A DNA stretch of 64,000 nt from Paraburkholderia monticola (GCF_001580545.1 NZ_LRBG01000004.1:372001-436000); one strand, 5' to 3'. Positions 20,390-30,583 are shown, counted from the first letter of the stretch. Notes: a model not told the origin generated them from the sequence alone. Program-made: numbers and translations.

Positions 20390-21121
20390 GTGATCCGCAA
20401 AGACGCTAAGCGTAGCGCGCTCGTGCTGTTTTCCGGCGGCCAGGATTCCGCCACGTGTCTCGCGTGGGCGCTCGATCGTTACGATACGGTCGAAACGCTC
20501 GGCTTCGATTATGGTCAGCGGCATCGCGTCGAGCTCGAGTGCCGCGAGGGGTTCCGTCAGGCCATCACGCGCGCGTTTCCGGCGTGGGCCGATCGTCTCG
20601 GTGACGATCACATGATCGACCTGTCGCTGCTCGGCGCGATCAGCGACACCGCGATGACGCGCGAGATCGAGATTCAGGCCACGAGCAATGGTTTGCCGAA
20701 CACGTTCGTGCCGGGCCGCAATCTGATGTTCATGACGATCGCGGCGGCCATTGCGTATCGGCGCGGTTTGCAGGTGCTGGTCGGCGGGATGTGCGAGACG
20801 GATTTCTCGGGCTACCCCGATTGCCGCGACGACACGATGAAAGCGCTGCAGGTCGCGCTGAACCTCGGCATGGACACGCGCTTCGCGCTGGAGACGCCGC
20901 TGATGTGGCTCGACAAGGCCGACACGTGGCGTCTCGCGCACGAGCTCGGCGGCGACGAACTGGTTGAACTGGTGCGCGTCGAGACGCATACCTGCTACGT
21001 CGGCGAACGCGCCGAGTTGCACTCGTGGGGCTTCGGCTGCGGCGAATGCCCGGCATGCCGGTTGCGCAAACGTGGCTATGAAGCGTATCTCGCCGGCGAA
21101 AAAGTCACCGAGCCGGTGTGA
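20390..21121 (+). CDS. queC: 7-cyano-7-deazaguanine synthase
   Basis: A 243-residue ATP-dependent enzyme converting 7-carboxy-7-deazaguanine to preQ0 with ammonia, for queuosine in tRNA. The PP-loop SGGQDS is near the N terminus, and the zinc-binding cysteines are near the C terminus (TCYVG, then GCGECPACR). It starts with GTG at 20390, 8 nt after a GGAG. It is first of the queC-queE-queD run; QueF, which completes preQ1, is not in this window. Confidence 0.96.
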   Translation: MIRKDAKRSALVLFSGGQDSATCLAWALDRYDTVETLGFDYGQRHRVELECREGFRQAITRAFPAWADRLGDDHMIDLSLLGAISDTAMTREIEIQATSNGLPNTFVPGRNLMFMTIAAAIAYRRGLQVLVGGMCETDFSGYPDCRDDTMKALQVALNLGMDTRFALETPLMWLDKADTWRLAHELGGDELVELVRVETHTCYVGERAELHSWGFGCGECPACRLRKRGYEAYLAGEKVTEPV

Positions 21122-21175
21122 CGGTTCGCGCGAAAGCGCCCATCATTGATTCAGGAACACAGGACAGAAAGCAGC

Positions 21176-21808
21176 ATGACGTACGTGGTCAAGGAAATCT
21201 TCTACACGTTGCAGGGCGAGGGCGCGAATGCCGGGCGACCGGCCGTGTTCTGCCGCTTCGCGGGCTGCAATCTGTGGTCTGGCCGCGAAGAGGATCGCGC
21301 GGAAGCCGTCTGCCGTTTCTGCGATACCGATTTCGTCGGCACCGACGGCGAGAACGGTGGCAAGTACCGCACGCCTGACGAACTCGTCGCGATGATCGCG
21401 TCGCAGTGGCCGCAAGGCGAGGGCGAGCGTTTCGTCGTGTGCACCGGCGGCGAGCCGATGCTGCAACTCGATCAGCCGCTTGTCGATGCGCTGCACGCGG
21501 CCGGTTTCGAGATCGCGATCGAGACCAACGGTTCGCTGCCGGTGCTCGACACGATCGACTGGATCTGCGTGAGCCCGAAGGCCGACGCGCCGCTCGTCGT
21601 GACGAAGGGCAACGAACTGAAAGTCGTGATTCCGCAGGACAACCAGCGTCTCGCCGACTATGCGAAGCTCGACTTCGAGTATTTCCTCGTCCAGCCGATG
21701 GACGGTCCGTCGCGCGACATCAACACGAAGCTCGCGATCGACTGGTGCAAACGTCATCCGCAGTGGCGCCTGTCGATGCAGACTCACAAGTATCTGAACA
21801 TTCCCTGA
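21176..21808 (+). CDS. queE: 7-carboxy-7-deazaguanine synthase
   Basis: A 210-residue radical-SAM enzyme that makes 7-carboxy-7-deazaguanine from 6-carboxytetrahydropterin. The iron-sulfur cysteines are spaced C-x14-C-x2-C (from CNLW to CRFCDTDF) instead of the usual C-x3-C-x2-C. The same unusual spacing is known from the crystallised Burkholderia multivorans QueE. The ATG at 21176 opens MTYVVKEIFYTLQGEG, the expected N terminus. It sits between queC and queD; all three steps are co-located. Confidence 0.95.
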   Translation: MTYVVKEIFYTLQGEGANAGRPAVFCRFAGCNLWSGREEDRAEAVCRFCDTDFVGTDGENGGKYRTPDELVAMIASQWPQGEGERFVVCTGGEPMLQLDQPLVDALHAAGFEIAIETNGSLPVLDTIDWICVSPKADAPLVVTKGNELKVVIPQDNQRLADYAKLDFEYFLVQPMDGPSRDINTKLAIDWCKRHPQWRLSMQTHKYLNIP

Positions 21809-21814
21809 TTTGCC

Positions 21815-22261
21815 GTGCTGACGATTACCCGAAAACTCGAATTCGACGCGGGCCACCGCATTCCCGATCACCGCAGCCAATGCCGTAATCTGCACGGCCA
21901 TCGCTACGTGCTCGAAATCACGCTGCAAGGCGATCTCGTCGACACCGAAGGCGCGCCCGATCGCGGCATGGTCATGGACTTCGCCGACGTGAAGTCGCTC
22001 GCAAACGAACACCTGGTCGACAGGTGGGACCACGCGTTTCTCGTCTTCGAAGGCGATACTCAGGTGCGTGGCTTCCTCGACAGCATGGCGGGTCACAAGA
22101 CCGTCGTGATCGATCGCATTCCCACGGTCGAAAATCTCGCCGCGATTGCGTTCGACATCCTCGCGAACGTGTACGACGCGCACTACGGCGTGAACCTGCG
22201 GCTGCATAAAGTGCGTCTGTACGAGACGCCGAACTGCTGGGCCGACGTGGTCCGCGACTAG
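21815..22261 (+). CDS. queD: 6-carboxy-5,6,7,8-tetrahydropterin synthase
   Basis: A 148-residue enzyme turning dihydroneopterin triphosphate into 6-carboxytetrahydropterin, the first dedicated queuosine step. Zinc ligands and the catalytic Cys are seen in AGHRIPDH and SQCRNLHGH. It starts with GTG at 21815, only 6 nt after the queE stop, so the two are surely co-transcribed. Length is a little above the 120-residue E. coli protein, as usual for the longer QueD type. Confidence 0.94.
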   Translation: MLTITRKLEFDAGHRIPDHRSQCRNLHGHRYVLEITLQGDLVDTEGAPDRGMVMDFADVKSLANEHLVDRWDHAFLVFEGDTQVRGFLDSMAGHKTVVIDRIPTVENLAAIAFDILANVYDAHYGVNLRLHKVRLYETPNCWADVVRD

Positions 22262-22351
22262 CTCCCCACCTCGGTCCACGCCCCGCCGCGCGAGCAAGCC
22301 CTCGCGTTATTGTCACGGTATGATCGTTCCGACAACCACACGGAGCGAGAC

Positions 22352-22468
22352 ATGCCGGTCCCCGCATTGCGTCACAGCAGGCATCGAGGCCTTCCGCGCC
22401 CCGCTGCCTGCCTGATTCGCTATCTGGCCCCGCTTCGCGTTACACACCTGCGCGAGGCCAGCCGATGA
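22352..22468 (+). CDS. possible 38-codon leader ORF
   Basis: A short frame starting ATG at 22352, preceded by a GGAG-containing ribosome binding site (22342-22345) and ending with a TGA that overlaps the aldolase ATG in an ATGA arrangement. The product is basic (about ten Arg/His-rich positions) and resembles nothing I know. An extended -10-like TATGAT lies at 22319-22324. The overlap and ribosome binding site suggest translational coupling to the aldolase; it could also be chance. Confidence 0.35.
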   Translation: MPVPALRHSRHRGLPRPAACLIRYLAPLRVTHLREASR

Positions 22469-23247
22469 GCACCTTCACCAACTCCCTCAAACAACGTCTG
22501 AAGGACAACACGCCGCTGTTCGGGCTGTGGCTGTCGCTCGGCAGCGAGGCCGCGGCCGAAGCGCTGGCGCACGCCGGCTTCGACTGGCTGCTGATCGACA
22601 TGGAGCACGCCCCCAACGACAGCGGCGGCGTCGAGTCGCAATTGCGCGCAATCGCCGCCGCCCATCTGCCGAGCGAACCGGTGGTGCGCGTGCCGGCGAG
22701 CGAGCCTTGGCTCGTCAAGCGCGTGCTCGACGCTGGCGCCCGCACGCTGATGTTCCCGAACATCGAATCAGCCGACGACGCGGCACGCGCCGTGCGACTC
22801 ACCCAATATCCGACCGCCGAGGCGCTCGACGGCTTGCGCGGCGTCGCTGGCGTCGTGCGCGCGGCAGGCTACGGCATGCGGCGCGATTACGTGCAAACGG
22901 CCAACGCGCAGATCGCGACGATCGTGCAGATCGAATCGGCGCGTGGCTTGCAGGAGGTCGAGCAGATCGCGGCGACGCCGGGTGTCGATTGCCTGTTCGT
23001 CGGGCCGGCCGATCTGGCCGCGAGCCTCGGTCATCTCGGCGACGCGAAGCACGCGGACGTGCAGGCGGCGATGGCGCGGATCGTCAGCGCAGCGGACAAG
23101 GCGGGCATTGCCGCCGGCATTTTCGCGATGGATGCGGCGAGCGCGCGGCAGCATCGCGACGCCGGTTTTCGCTTCGTCGCGCTGGCCGCCGACGTGATCT
23201 GGATGTTGCGCGCGACGCGTCAGGCATTGCAGGAGGTGAGGTCATGA
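22465..23247 (+). CDS. HpcH/HpaI-type class II aldolase
   Basis: A 260-residue metal-dependent aldolase of the HpcH/HpaI family, which cleaves 2-keto-4-hydroxy acids to pyruvate and an aldehyde. Visible are the DMEHAPND segment, the metal-binding Glu in VQIESARG and the partner Asp in FVGPADLAASLG. No aromatic degradation genes adjoin it, so its substrate is open. Its stop overlaps the start of the Sel1-repeat gene (ATGA). Confidence 0.9.
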   Translation: MSTFTNSLKQRLKDNTPLFGLWLSLGSEAAAEALAHAGFDWLLIDMEHAPNDSGGVESQLRAIAAAHLPSEPVVRVPASEPWLVKRVLDAGARTLMFPNIESADDAARAVRLTQYPTAEALDGLRGVAGVVRAAGYGMRRDYVQTANAQIATIVQIESARGLQEVEQIAATPGVDCLFVGPADLAASLGHLGDAKHADVQAAMARIVSAADKAGIAAGIFAMDAASARQHRDAGFRFVALAADVIWMLRATRQALQEVRS

Positions 23248-23978
23248 ACGGCAGAGTGCAGGGCGTCGCTGCGCGAATGATGGTACGGGTGAGCGCGCAC
23301 CTGACGGTCGCGGCGGCGCTGCTCGTGAGTGGCGCGTGGGACGCCGCGTACGCGCAGGACCGCGTCGCGAAGTCGGAGGATCCGCAGACGCAATCCGCGG
23401 TGGCCGACTACAACGCCGGCAATCTCGGCGCCGCGCTGAACGAATTCCGTCAGGCCGCCGAGCGCGGCAGCCGGCTCGCCGAATTCAACTACGCGATGAT
23501 GCTGCTCAATGGCGAGGGCACGCCGGTCAACGTCGACGAAGGCAAGAAGTGGCTGCGCAAGGCCGCCGACGCGAACATGTCGCACGCGCAATACGTGTAC
23601 GGCAAGATGTACGACGATGGCGAGTTCGTCGAGCGCGATCCGGTGGAGGCGCATCGCTGGTTCATGAAGGCGGCGGCGCAAGGGCACGTCCAAGCGGAGC
23701 TTGCGCTCGCGAACCAGTTCCTCGACGGACGAGGCACCGAGCGCGACAACCGGCAGGCGTTCGTCTGGTACAAGAAAGCGGCGCAGGGCGGCGACATGAC
23801 CGCGCAGTACGTGACGGGCTCGTTCTATGAGCGCGGCGGCGATGGCGTCGACCGGAATCTGAATGTGGCGCGTGCGTATTACGCGGCCGCGGCGGCGCAG
23901 GGCGATCCCGCGGCGCGCCTGAAGTACCAGCAGTTGAGCGCGCAGTTGCGCGATCAGAAGGAAGTGAAACCGCAGTAA
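23244..23978 (+). CDS. Sel1-like repeat protein, secreted
   Basis: A 244-residue protein with an N-terminal signal peptide (hydrophobic stretch around residues 18-36 ending DAAYAQD). At least four Sel1-like repeats of about 36 residues follow (AEFNYAMMLLNGEGT, AQYVYGKMYDDGE, AELALANQFLDGRGT, AQYVTGSFYERGGD), an alpha-solenoid for protein contacts. It is probably periplasmic. The ATG at 23244 overlaps the aldolase stop; a longer frame through the aldolase gene is an artefact. Function unknown; the coupling to a cytoplasmic aldolase is odd. Confidence 0.88.
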   Translation: MNGRVQGVAARMMVRVSAHLTVAAALLVSGAWDAAYAQDRVAKSEDPQTQSAVADYNAGNLGAALNEFRQAAERGSRLAEFNYAMMLLNGEGTPVNVDEGKKWLRKAADANMSHAQYVYGKMYDDGEFVERDPVEAHRWFMKAAAQGHVQAELALANQFLDGRGTERDNRQAFVWYKKAAQGGDMTAQYVTGSFYERGGDGVDRNLNVARAYYAAAAAQGDPAARLKYQQLSAQLRDQKEVKPQ

Positions 23979-23982
23979 CGCA

Positions 23983-24009
23983 AAAGGGCGCTCGCGAGGA
24001 GCGCCCTTT
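23983..24009. terminator. bidirectional terminator, Sel1 gene / rodA
   Basis: A perfect 11-bp stem (23983-23993 with 23999-24009) with a 5-nt loop, flanked by A and T residues, between two converging genes. The stem itself ends in AAA/TTT. Confidence 0.8.
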
Positions 24010-24044
24010 CTGCATTTCCGATCGCAGCGTGTTGCTGGACGTGG

Positions 24045-25193
24045 TTAGCTCTGCATCAACCGCTTCTGTCGCGCGACGCTCATGATCAGCCCGATCGCGA
24101 CGCCCAAGGTAGTCAGCGCGGTGCCGCCGTAACTCATGAACGGCAATGGCACGCCGACCACCGGCAGAATCCCGCTCACCATGCCGATATTGACGAACGC
24201 GTAGGTAAAGAACGCCATCGTCAAGGAGCCCGCCAATAGTCGCCCGAACAAGGTCGCCCCATTGGCCGCGATAAACAGCCCGCGCGCGATCAATAGCATG
24301 TACAGCGTGAGCAGCACGATCCCGCCCGCCAAACCGAACTCTTCCGAAAACACCGCGAAGATGAAGTCGGTGTGTTTCTCGGGGATGAACTCCAGATGCG
24401 CCTGGGTGCCCTTCAGCCAACCCTTGCCGAGCGGGCCGCCCGAACCGATCGCGATCACCGCCTGAATCGTGTGGAAGCCTTTGCCGAGCGGGTCCGAGGT
24501 CGGATCGAGCAGCGTGCAGATACGGTGCTTCTGGTAGTCGTGCATCAGCGGCCACTGCACTTCGGGCTGACAGATCTTGTCCTGGAACGCCGCGATCGAC
24601 CCCACCGCGATCACGGCTGCAATCAGCACCGGCACGATCAGCTTGAAGCTCAGTCCCGCGAAATAAATCACGAACAAACCGGCCGCGAACACGAGCACGG
24701 CCGTGCCGAGGTCAGGCTGCTTCGCGATCAGGCCGACCGGCACGATCAGGATCACGAAGCCGACCAGATAGTCGTACCAGCGCATCACCCCTTCGCGGCG
24801 CTGGAAGTACCAGGCGAGCATCAGCGGGGTCGCGATCTTCAGGATTTCCGACGGCTGGATCACCACGCCGACGTTGATCCAACGCTTCGCGCCCTTGCGC
24901 GTGAGGCCGAACATGGCGACCGCGACCAGTAACGCGATCCCGAAGGTGTAAAGCGGGACCGCGAAGCGCATCAGCGTAGTGGGCGGCACATTGGCGAGCG
25001 CCCACATCAGCACGAAGGTCAGCAGGATGTTGCGCAACTGGTCTTCAACGCGGCCCGGCATGTCGAGAGTCGCGCTGTACAGCGTGACGATGCCCACGCA
25101 CAACAGCAGAAACACGATCAGTGCGAGCGGACGGTCGAAGCCCACGAACATCCGTTTGATGCGATCGAGCCAGGCGCGCTTGTCGAATTGCAT
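24045..25193 (-). CDS. rodA: rod-shape peptidoglycan glycosyltransferase RodA
   Basis: A 382-residue SEDS-family polytopic membrane protein, the glycosyltransferase of the elongation machinery, working with PBP2 (mrdA). About ten hydrophobic segments are visible, with the family signature near the C terminus (VPLPFMSYGGTALTT). The ATG at 25193 opens MQFDKRAW. It is the last gene of the mreB-mreC-mreD-mrdA-rodA cluster, 10 bp after mrdA. Confidence 0.96.
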   Translation of the reverse strand: MQFDKRAWLDRIKRMFVGFDRPLALIVFLLLCVGIVTLYSATLDMPGRVEDQLRNILLTFVLMWALANVPPTTLMRFAVPLYTFGIALLVAVAMFGLTRKGAKRWINVGVVIQPSEILKIATPLMLAWYFQRREGVMRWYDYLVGFVILIVPVGLIAKQPDLGTAVLVFAAGLFVIYFAGLSFKLIVPVLIAAVIAVGSIAAFQDKICQPEVQWPLMHDYQKHRICTLLDPTSDPLGKGFHTIQAVIAIGSGGPLGKGWLKGTQAHLEFIPEKHTDFIFAVFSEEFGLAGGIVLLTLYMLLIARGLFIAANGATLFGRLLAGSLTMAFFTYAFVNIGMVSGILPVVGVPLPFMSYGGTALTTLGVAIGLIMSVARQKRLMQS

Positions 25194-25203
25194 GCCTTTC
25201 TCC

Positions 25204-27597
25204 TTATTCGTCGATGCCGCCGGCGGCCGGCTGGCGCGGCGACGCGTCCTGGACGCTGTCCTCGCGCGAGGGCGCTGCGACCGTCGGCGCCGGCGTGCTC
25301 GCCGGACGGGGTTTGTGCGGAGCGTCGGGCGAACGCGACGCGGACTTCTTGGCAGCGGCCGACGCCGAAGCGGGCTTGGCTGCCGACGCAGCGCGGGCTG
25401 CGGTAGCGGAAGCGAGCTTCGGCGCGCTGGCCGGCGACGTTGCCGACGCGCCAGCCGACGCGGCCTCCGACGCAGACGCGCCGGTCGCGCCATTCGCGCC
25501 CGAAGCCGCCACCGCCGTCGATGCTCCCGAAGCCGCCGCGGCAGCCGTCGCGGGCGGCGCTCCAGGTATCGGCAGTGCCGTAAAGCCCGCCGCAATCTTG
25601 AGCGGCTGAGCACTGTCATGCGATGCCGGCGTGTCGCCGACCTGCGGCGCGGATGCTTCCGGCGTGGCCGATGCCGCCGCCGTGACGGCCGCTTCCTCCG
25701 CCCCTGGTTTGTTCCTGCCGACCAGATAGTAGTCGAGCACCTTGCGCGCGATCGGACCGGCCGATTCCGCGCCCCAGCCGCCGTTTTCGACGATCAGCGC
25801 GAGCGCGATCTTCGGTTGCTCGACCGGCGCGAACGCGATGAACAGCGCGTGATCGCGCAGATTTTCGGGGATCGCGTGACCCTTGTAATTCGCTCCCTGC
25901 AGCGAGTACACCTGCGCGGTACCGGTCTTGCCGGCCGCCTGGTACGGTGCGCCCGCAAACACCTTGGCCGCCGTGCCGTTCGTCACGACGCCTTCCATCG
26001 CGCGCTTGATGAAGTCGATGTCCTGCTGCCTGACATTGATCTTGTCGCTCGGATCGCGCACGACCGGCCGGGTGTCCTTCGTGATCGGATTTTCGATGTC
26101 GCGCACGAGGTGCGGTTTCATCACGACGCCGTTGTTCGCGAGCGTCGCGGTGGCATGCGCGAGTTGCAGGATCGTGAACGAGTTGTAGCCCTGGCCGATG
26201 CCGAGGCTGACCGTCTCGCCTTCGTACCACTTCTGCTGCTCGGGGCGGCGGTACGCGTGGCGCTTCCAGTCGGTCGACGGCAGGATGCCCTTCGCCTCGC
26301 CCGTGATGTCGATGCCGGTGATCTGCCCAAAGCCCCAAGGCTTCATGAAGTTCGCGATGTTGTTGACGCCGAGATCGTGCGCGAGCATGTAGAAGTACGT
26401 GTCGTTCGACACGACGATCGCGCGGTTCATGTCGACCCAGCCTTGGCCCGAGCGCACGTCGTTACGGAACGTGTGGCCGCCGAACGTGTAGTAGCCCGGA
26501 TCCTGAAAACCCCAGCTCGGCGTGCGCTTATGCAGCGTCAGCGCGGCGAGCGCCATGAACGGCTTGTAGGTCGAGCCCGGCGGATAGGTGCCGTGCAGCG
26601 GCCGGTTCAAGAGCGGATGGTCGGGCGAGTTGTTCAACTCGTCCCAGGTCTGCTGGTCGATGCCGTCGACGAAGGAGTTCGGATCGAAGCTCGGCGCCGA
26701 GACGAACGCGAGCACGTCGCCGGTGGACGGCTCGATCGCGACGAGTGCGCCGCGGTGTCCCGCGAACGCCTGCTCGGCAACCTGCTGCAGACCGATGTCG
26801 AGCGACAGCATCAGGTTGTTGCCCGGCGTCGCCTGAGTGCGCGACAGCGTGCGCACAGGGCGGCCGCCCGCCGTCACCTCGACTTCCTCGAAACCGGTCT
26901 GGCCGTGCAGCTCGGTCTCGTAGCTCTGCTCGACGCCGATCTTGCCGATGTAATCGGTGCCCTTGTAGTTGTTCGCGTCCAGACGCGGATCGTAATGGTC
27001 CGGATCGCTGTCGTTCTGATCGCTCGCGTCGTCGATGCGGTCCTGGTCGCGCTGCGAAATCCGCCCGATGTAGCCGATCACGTGAGCGGCGGTCGGCCCG
27101 AGCGGGTATTGGCGGAACAACCGCGCGCGCACTTCGACGCCGGGGAAGCGGAAGCGTTGCGCGGTGAAGCGCGCGACTTCGTCGTCGGTCAGGCGGGTGC
27201 GGATCGGCAGACTTTCGAAGTTCTTCGAGTCTTCCTGCAGCTTCTTGAAGCGGCGGCGGTCGCGCGCATCGATCGACACGACCGTGGCGAGGTTGTCGAT
27301 CACGTTCTCGAGCGTGTCGTTCAACTTCGACGGCGTGATTTCGAGCGTGTACGCCGAGTAGTTCTTCGCGAGCACGACGCCGTTGCGGTCGGTGATGATG
27401 CCGCGGTTCGGCACGATCGGCGCGACGGAGATGCGGTTCTCATCGGCCTGCAGCGAGTATTTGCTGTAGTGCCAGACCTGCAGGAACAGAAAGCGGAAGC
27501 CGATCAGCCCGAAGCAGATGAACACGAACAGGCCCGCCGCCGCGACGCGCAGGCGGAATTTCGTGAGCTGCTGTTGAGTGTCGTTGAATTCGGTCAT
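25204..27597 (-). CDS. mrdA: penicillin-binding protein 2
   Basis: A 797-residue transpeptidase of the elongasome. One N-terminal membrane anchor (about residues 20-45) is followed by the PBP dimerisation domain and the transpeptidase domain with the catalytic Ser in STYKPF, the SxN-type motif and KTGTAQ. After about residue 635 comes a 150-residue Ala/Ser/Pro-rich, low-complexity periplasmic tail, so the protein is much longer than E. coli PBP2 (633). The ATG at 27597 opens MTEFNDTQQQ. It partners RodA directly downstream. Confidence 0.95.
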   Translation of the reverse strand: MTEFNDTQQQLTKFRLRVAAAGLFVFICFGLIGFRFLFLQVWHYSKYSLQADENRISVAPIVPNRGIITDRNGVVLAKNYSAYTLEITPSKLNDTLENVIDNLATVVSIDARDRRRFKKLQEDSKNFESLPIRTRLTDDEVARFTAQRFRFPGVEVRARLFRQYPLGPTAAHVIGYIGRISQRDQDRIDDASDQNDSDPDHYDPRLDANNYKGTDYIGKIGVEQSYETELHGQTGFEEVEVTAGGRPVRTLSRTQATPGNNLMLSLDIGLQQVAEQAFAGHRGALVAIEPSTGDVLAFVSAPSFDPNSFVDGIDQQTWDELNNSPDHPLLNRPLHGTYPPGSTYKPFMALAALTLHKRTPSWGFQDPGYYTFGGHTFRNDVRSGQGWVDMNRAIVVSNDTYFYMLAHDLGVNNIANFMKPWGFGQITGIDITGEAKGILPSTDWKRHAYRRPEQQKWYEGETVSLGIGQGYNSFTILQLAHATATLANNGVVMKPHLVRDIENPITKDTRPVVRDPSDKINVRQQDIDFIKRAMEGVVTNGTAAKVFAGAPYQAAGKTGTAQVYSLQGANYKGHAIPENLRDHALFIAFAPVEQPKIALALIVENGGWGAESAGPIARKVLDYYLVGRNKPGAEEAAVTAAASATPEASAPQVGDTPASHDSAQPLKIAAGFTALPIPGAPPATAAAAASGASTAVAASGANGATGASASEAASAGASATSPASAPKLASATAARAASAAKPASASAAAKKSASRSPDAPHKPRPASTPAPTVAAPSREDSVQDASPRQPAAGGIDE

Positions 27598-27676
27598 GCG
27601 ATTCTGCAAAAGGCCGGCAGGTGGCCATCAAGAGTGTGCGCCCAAACCGGCCGCGGCCGGTGGGCTCGATGCGGGA

Positions 27677-28189
27677 TCAAATGGGGCGGGTATCGTCCGG
27701 GTCGGCGGGACGGCGCTGCGGCATCAGCAACAAGATGCTCGCGACCGGCCACAGCGCGGCTTCGACGAAACCGTCGATCAGATAACTCCAGCCAGGAAAT
27801 GCCGCGCCGGTCAACAGCCGGATCACGAATGGCACCAGTTGCGCGACGACGAGCAGCGGCATCACCGCGAACGTCTGCACACCGAGCGACATCCACAACA
27901 CGCGGCGATGAATCGTGATCGCGCCGTACGACAGCAGCGTGTACGCGAGCGCATGCTCGCCGAGCAGGCTCGCGTTGTGCACGTCCATCAGCAGGCCGAG
28001 CATAAACGCGATGCCCATGCCGACCTTGCGCGGTTGATGCACATTCCAGAACAGCAGCACGAGCGCGACGAAATCGGGCACGCCGGCGAGACGCCCCCAC
28101 GGCATCAGGTTCAGCAGGAACGCGGTGGCGAGGCTGAACGCGATGAAGTACGGGTTGACCGGCTGCAGGATGTATTGCGGACGGTTCAT
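27677..28189 (-). CDS. mreD: rod shape-determining protein MreD
   Basis: A 170-residue inner-membrane protein with about five hydrophobic segments, part of the MreBCD-RodA-PBP2 elongation complex. Length matches E. coli MreD (162). Its ATG overlaps the mreC stop by 4 bp, a tight translational coupling. The sequence is poorly conserved in this family, so position in the operon is the main support. Confidence 0.93.
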   Translation of the reverse strand: MNRPQYILQPVNPYFIAFSLATAFLLNLMPWGRLAGVPDFVALVLLFWNVHQPRKVGMGIAFMLGLLMDVHNASLLGEHALAYTLLSYGAITIHRRVLWMSLGVQTFAVMPLLVVAQLVPFVIRLLTGAAFPGWSYLIDGFVEAALWPVASILLLMPQRRPADPDDTRPI

Positions 28190-29319
28190 GGCTGAGCCCC
28201 CGGCTCGGCTTGCGGCTTCGCGTTCTTCACGGCGGCCGGTTTTTCGGTTTTCCGGTCGGCGGCAGGTTTTTCGGACTTCTTGTCGGCAGCTTTGGCCGGC
28301 GCCTTTTCCGCGGATTTGACAGCGGGCTTCTCGGCCGGGCTTTTGTCGGCGGCGTTCTTCTCGGCTGGCTTGGCGGCGGATTTGTCCGTCGCGCTCTTGC
28401 CTTCCGTCGCTTTGCCGGCCTTCTTCGCTTTCGCGTCCTTCGCGACGGTTGCCGCGTCGGGTTCGTCAGCCGGGCGCGGCGGCGCGTTGTTCTGGACGTG
28501 CAGTACGAGCACCTGACGCGCGCCGCGCACCGCCGCGACGGGCAGACTGACCACGCGCGCAAACGCGGTGTCGGCCTGTCTGTCGACGCGCACGACTTTC
28601 GCGACCGGCAGCCCGGGCGGATACACGCCGTCGAGGCCGCTCGTGACGAGCTCGTCGCCGGCTTGCACGTCGGCGCTAATCGGCACGAAGCGCAGATCGA
28701 GCGTGTCACCCTTCGGCGTGCCGTAGATCACGCTGCGCAAGCCGGTGCGCAGGATCTCGACCGGCACGGCCTGGTCCTTGTCCGTCAGCAGCGTGACCTC
28801 GGCTTGCAGCGGGAATACTCGGGTGACCTGGCCGATCACGCCGTCTTCGTCGACGACCGGCGAGCCGTTCTGGATTCCTTGCTGCGCGCCGCGCCCGATC
28901 ACGACCTTCTGCGTGAACGGGTCACGCGTGTCGTACTGGATTTCGGCGGGCAGCGATTGCGTGGTGAGGCGCTGCGACAGTTCCAGCAGCGCGCGCAGAT
29001 GACCATTTTCGGCGGCGAGCGACGCGGCCGTGTTGGCTTGCTGCGACAGTTGCAAATCCTTCGCGCGCAGCGTCGCGTTTTCGTTGCGCAGATTGGCGCT
29101 CGTCACGGCGAGATCGGCGGCGCCCATGAAGATGTCGCGCGGCACGAGCGCCGCGCGCTGCAACGGATAAAGACCCGCGCCGAGCACGCCGCGGACGATT
29201 TCGAGCGTCTGGAAGCGGGCATCGGAGATCAGCAGGGCGAGCGCCAGCACGACGAAGAACACCAGTCGGGCGAGAGCGGAAGGGCCTTGCTTGAACAGGG
29301 GCGGCGGACTGTATTCCAT
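28186..29319 (-). CDS. mreC: rod shape-determining protein MreC
   Basis: A 377-residue bitopic membrane protein bridging MreB to periplasmic PBP2. A membrane segment (about 17-37) is followed by a coiled coil (about 60-110) and the double beta-barrel domain to about residue 275. The final 85-90 residues are a strongly repetitive Lys/Ala/Pro/Glu tail, absent from E. coli MreC but of the kind I recall in Burkholderia. It lies in the periplasm and could interact with peptidoglycan or anionic surfaces (inference). Confidence 0.95.
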   Translation of the reverse strand: MEYSPPPLFKQGPSALARLVFFVVLALALLISDARFQTLEIVRGVLGAGLYPLQRAALVPRDIFMGAADLAVTSANLRNENATLRAKDLQLSQQANTAASLAAENGHLRALLELSQRLTTQSLPAEIQYDTRDPFTQKVVIGRGAQQGIQNGSPVVDEDGVIGQVTRVFPLQAEVTLLTDKDQAVPVEILRTGLRSVIYGTPKGDTLDLRFVPISADVQAGDELVTSGLDGVYPPGLPVAKVVRVDRQADTAFARVVSLPVAAVRGARQVLVLHVQNNAPPRPADEPDAATVAKDAKAKKAGKATEGKSATDKSAAKPAEKNAADKSPAEKPAVKSAEKAPAKAADKKSEKPAADRKTEKPAAVKNAKPQAEPGAQP

Positions 29320-29473
29320 GGTCGGCGCCGGGGGCGTGAGCGGTTGGGTGAGACTGCGGCGCGCGGGGCGCGCGCGGTCAGCGCGCGGCGGCTGGTCGGC
29401 CCAGCCAACGACAAAGCGGCCCGCAAGGGGCCGTTTGCCAGATCCGCGCTACTGACATGGGAGAAAAGCTCGC

Positions 29474-30517
<1,044 letters not shown>

Positions 30518-30583
30518 TCAAAATCCTGTCTCGCTGGGGGCCGAGCCTCGCACCGTATGCGTAGGGCGGCAGCGGAAAAATAA

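Noticed and set aside
22527..23243. N-terminal extension of the Sel1-repeat protein through the aldolase gene
   Set aside because: The extension is Arg-rich and out of frame with the aldolase; the ATG at 23244 opens a clear signal peptide.
24979..27918. Long open frame antisense to mrdA
   Set aside because: It is nearly 1000 codons but Arg-rich, without any domain; it mirrors a strongly supported gene in GC-rich DNA.
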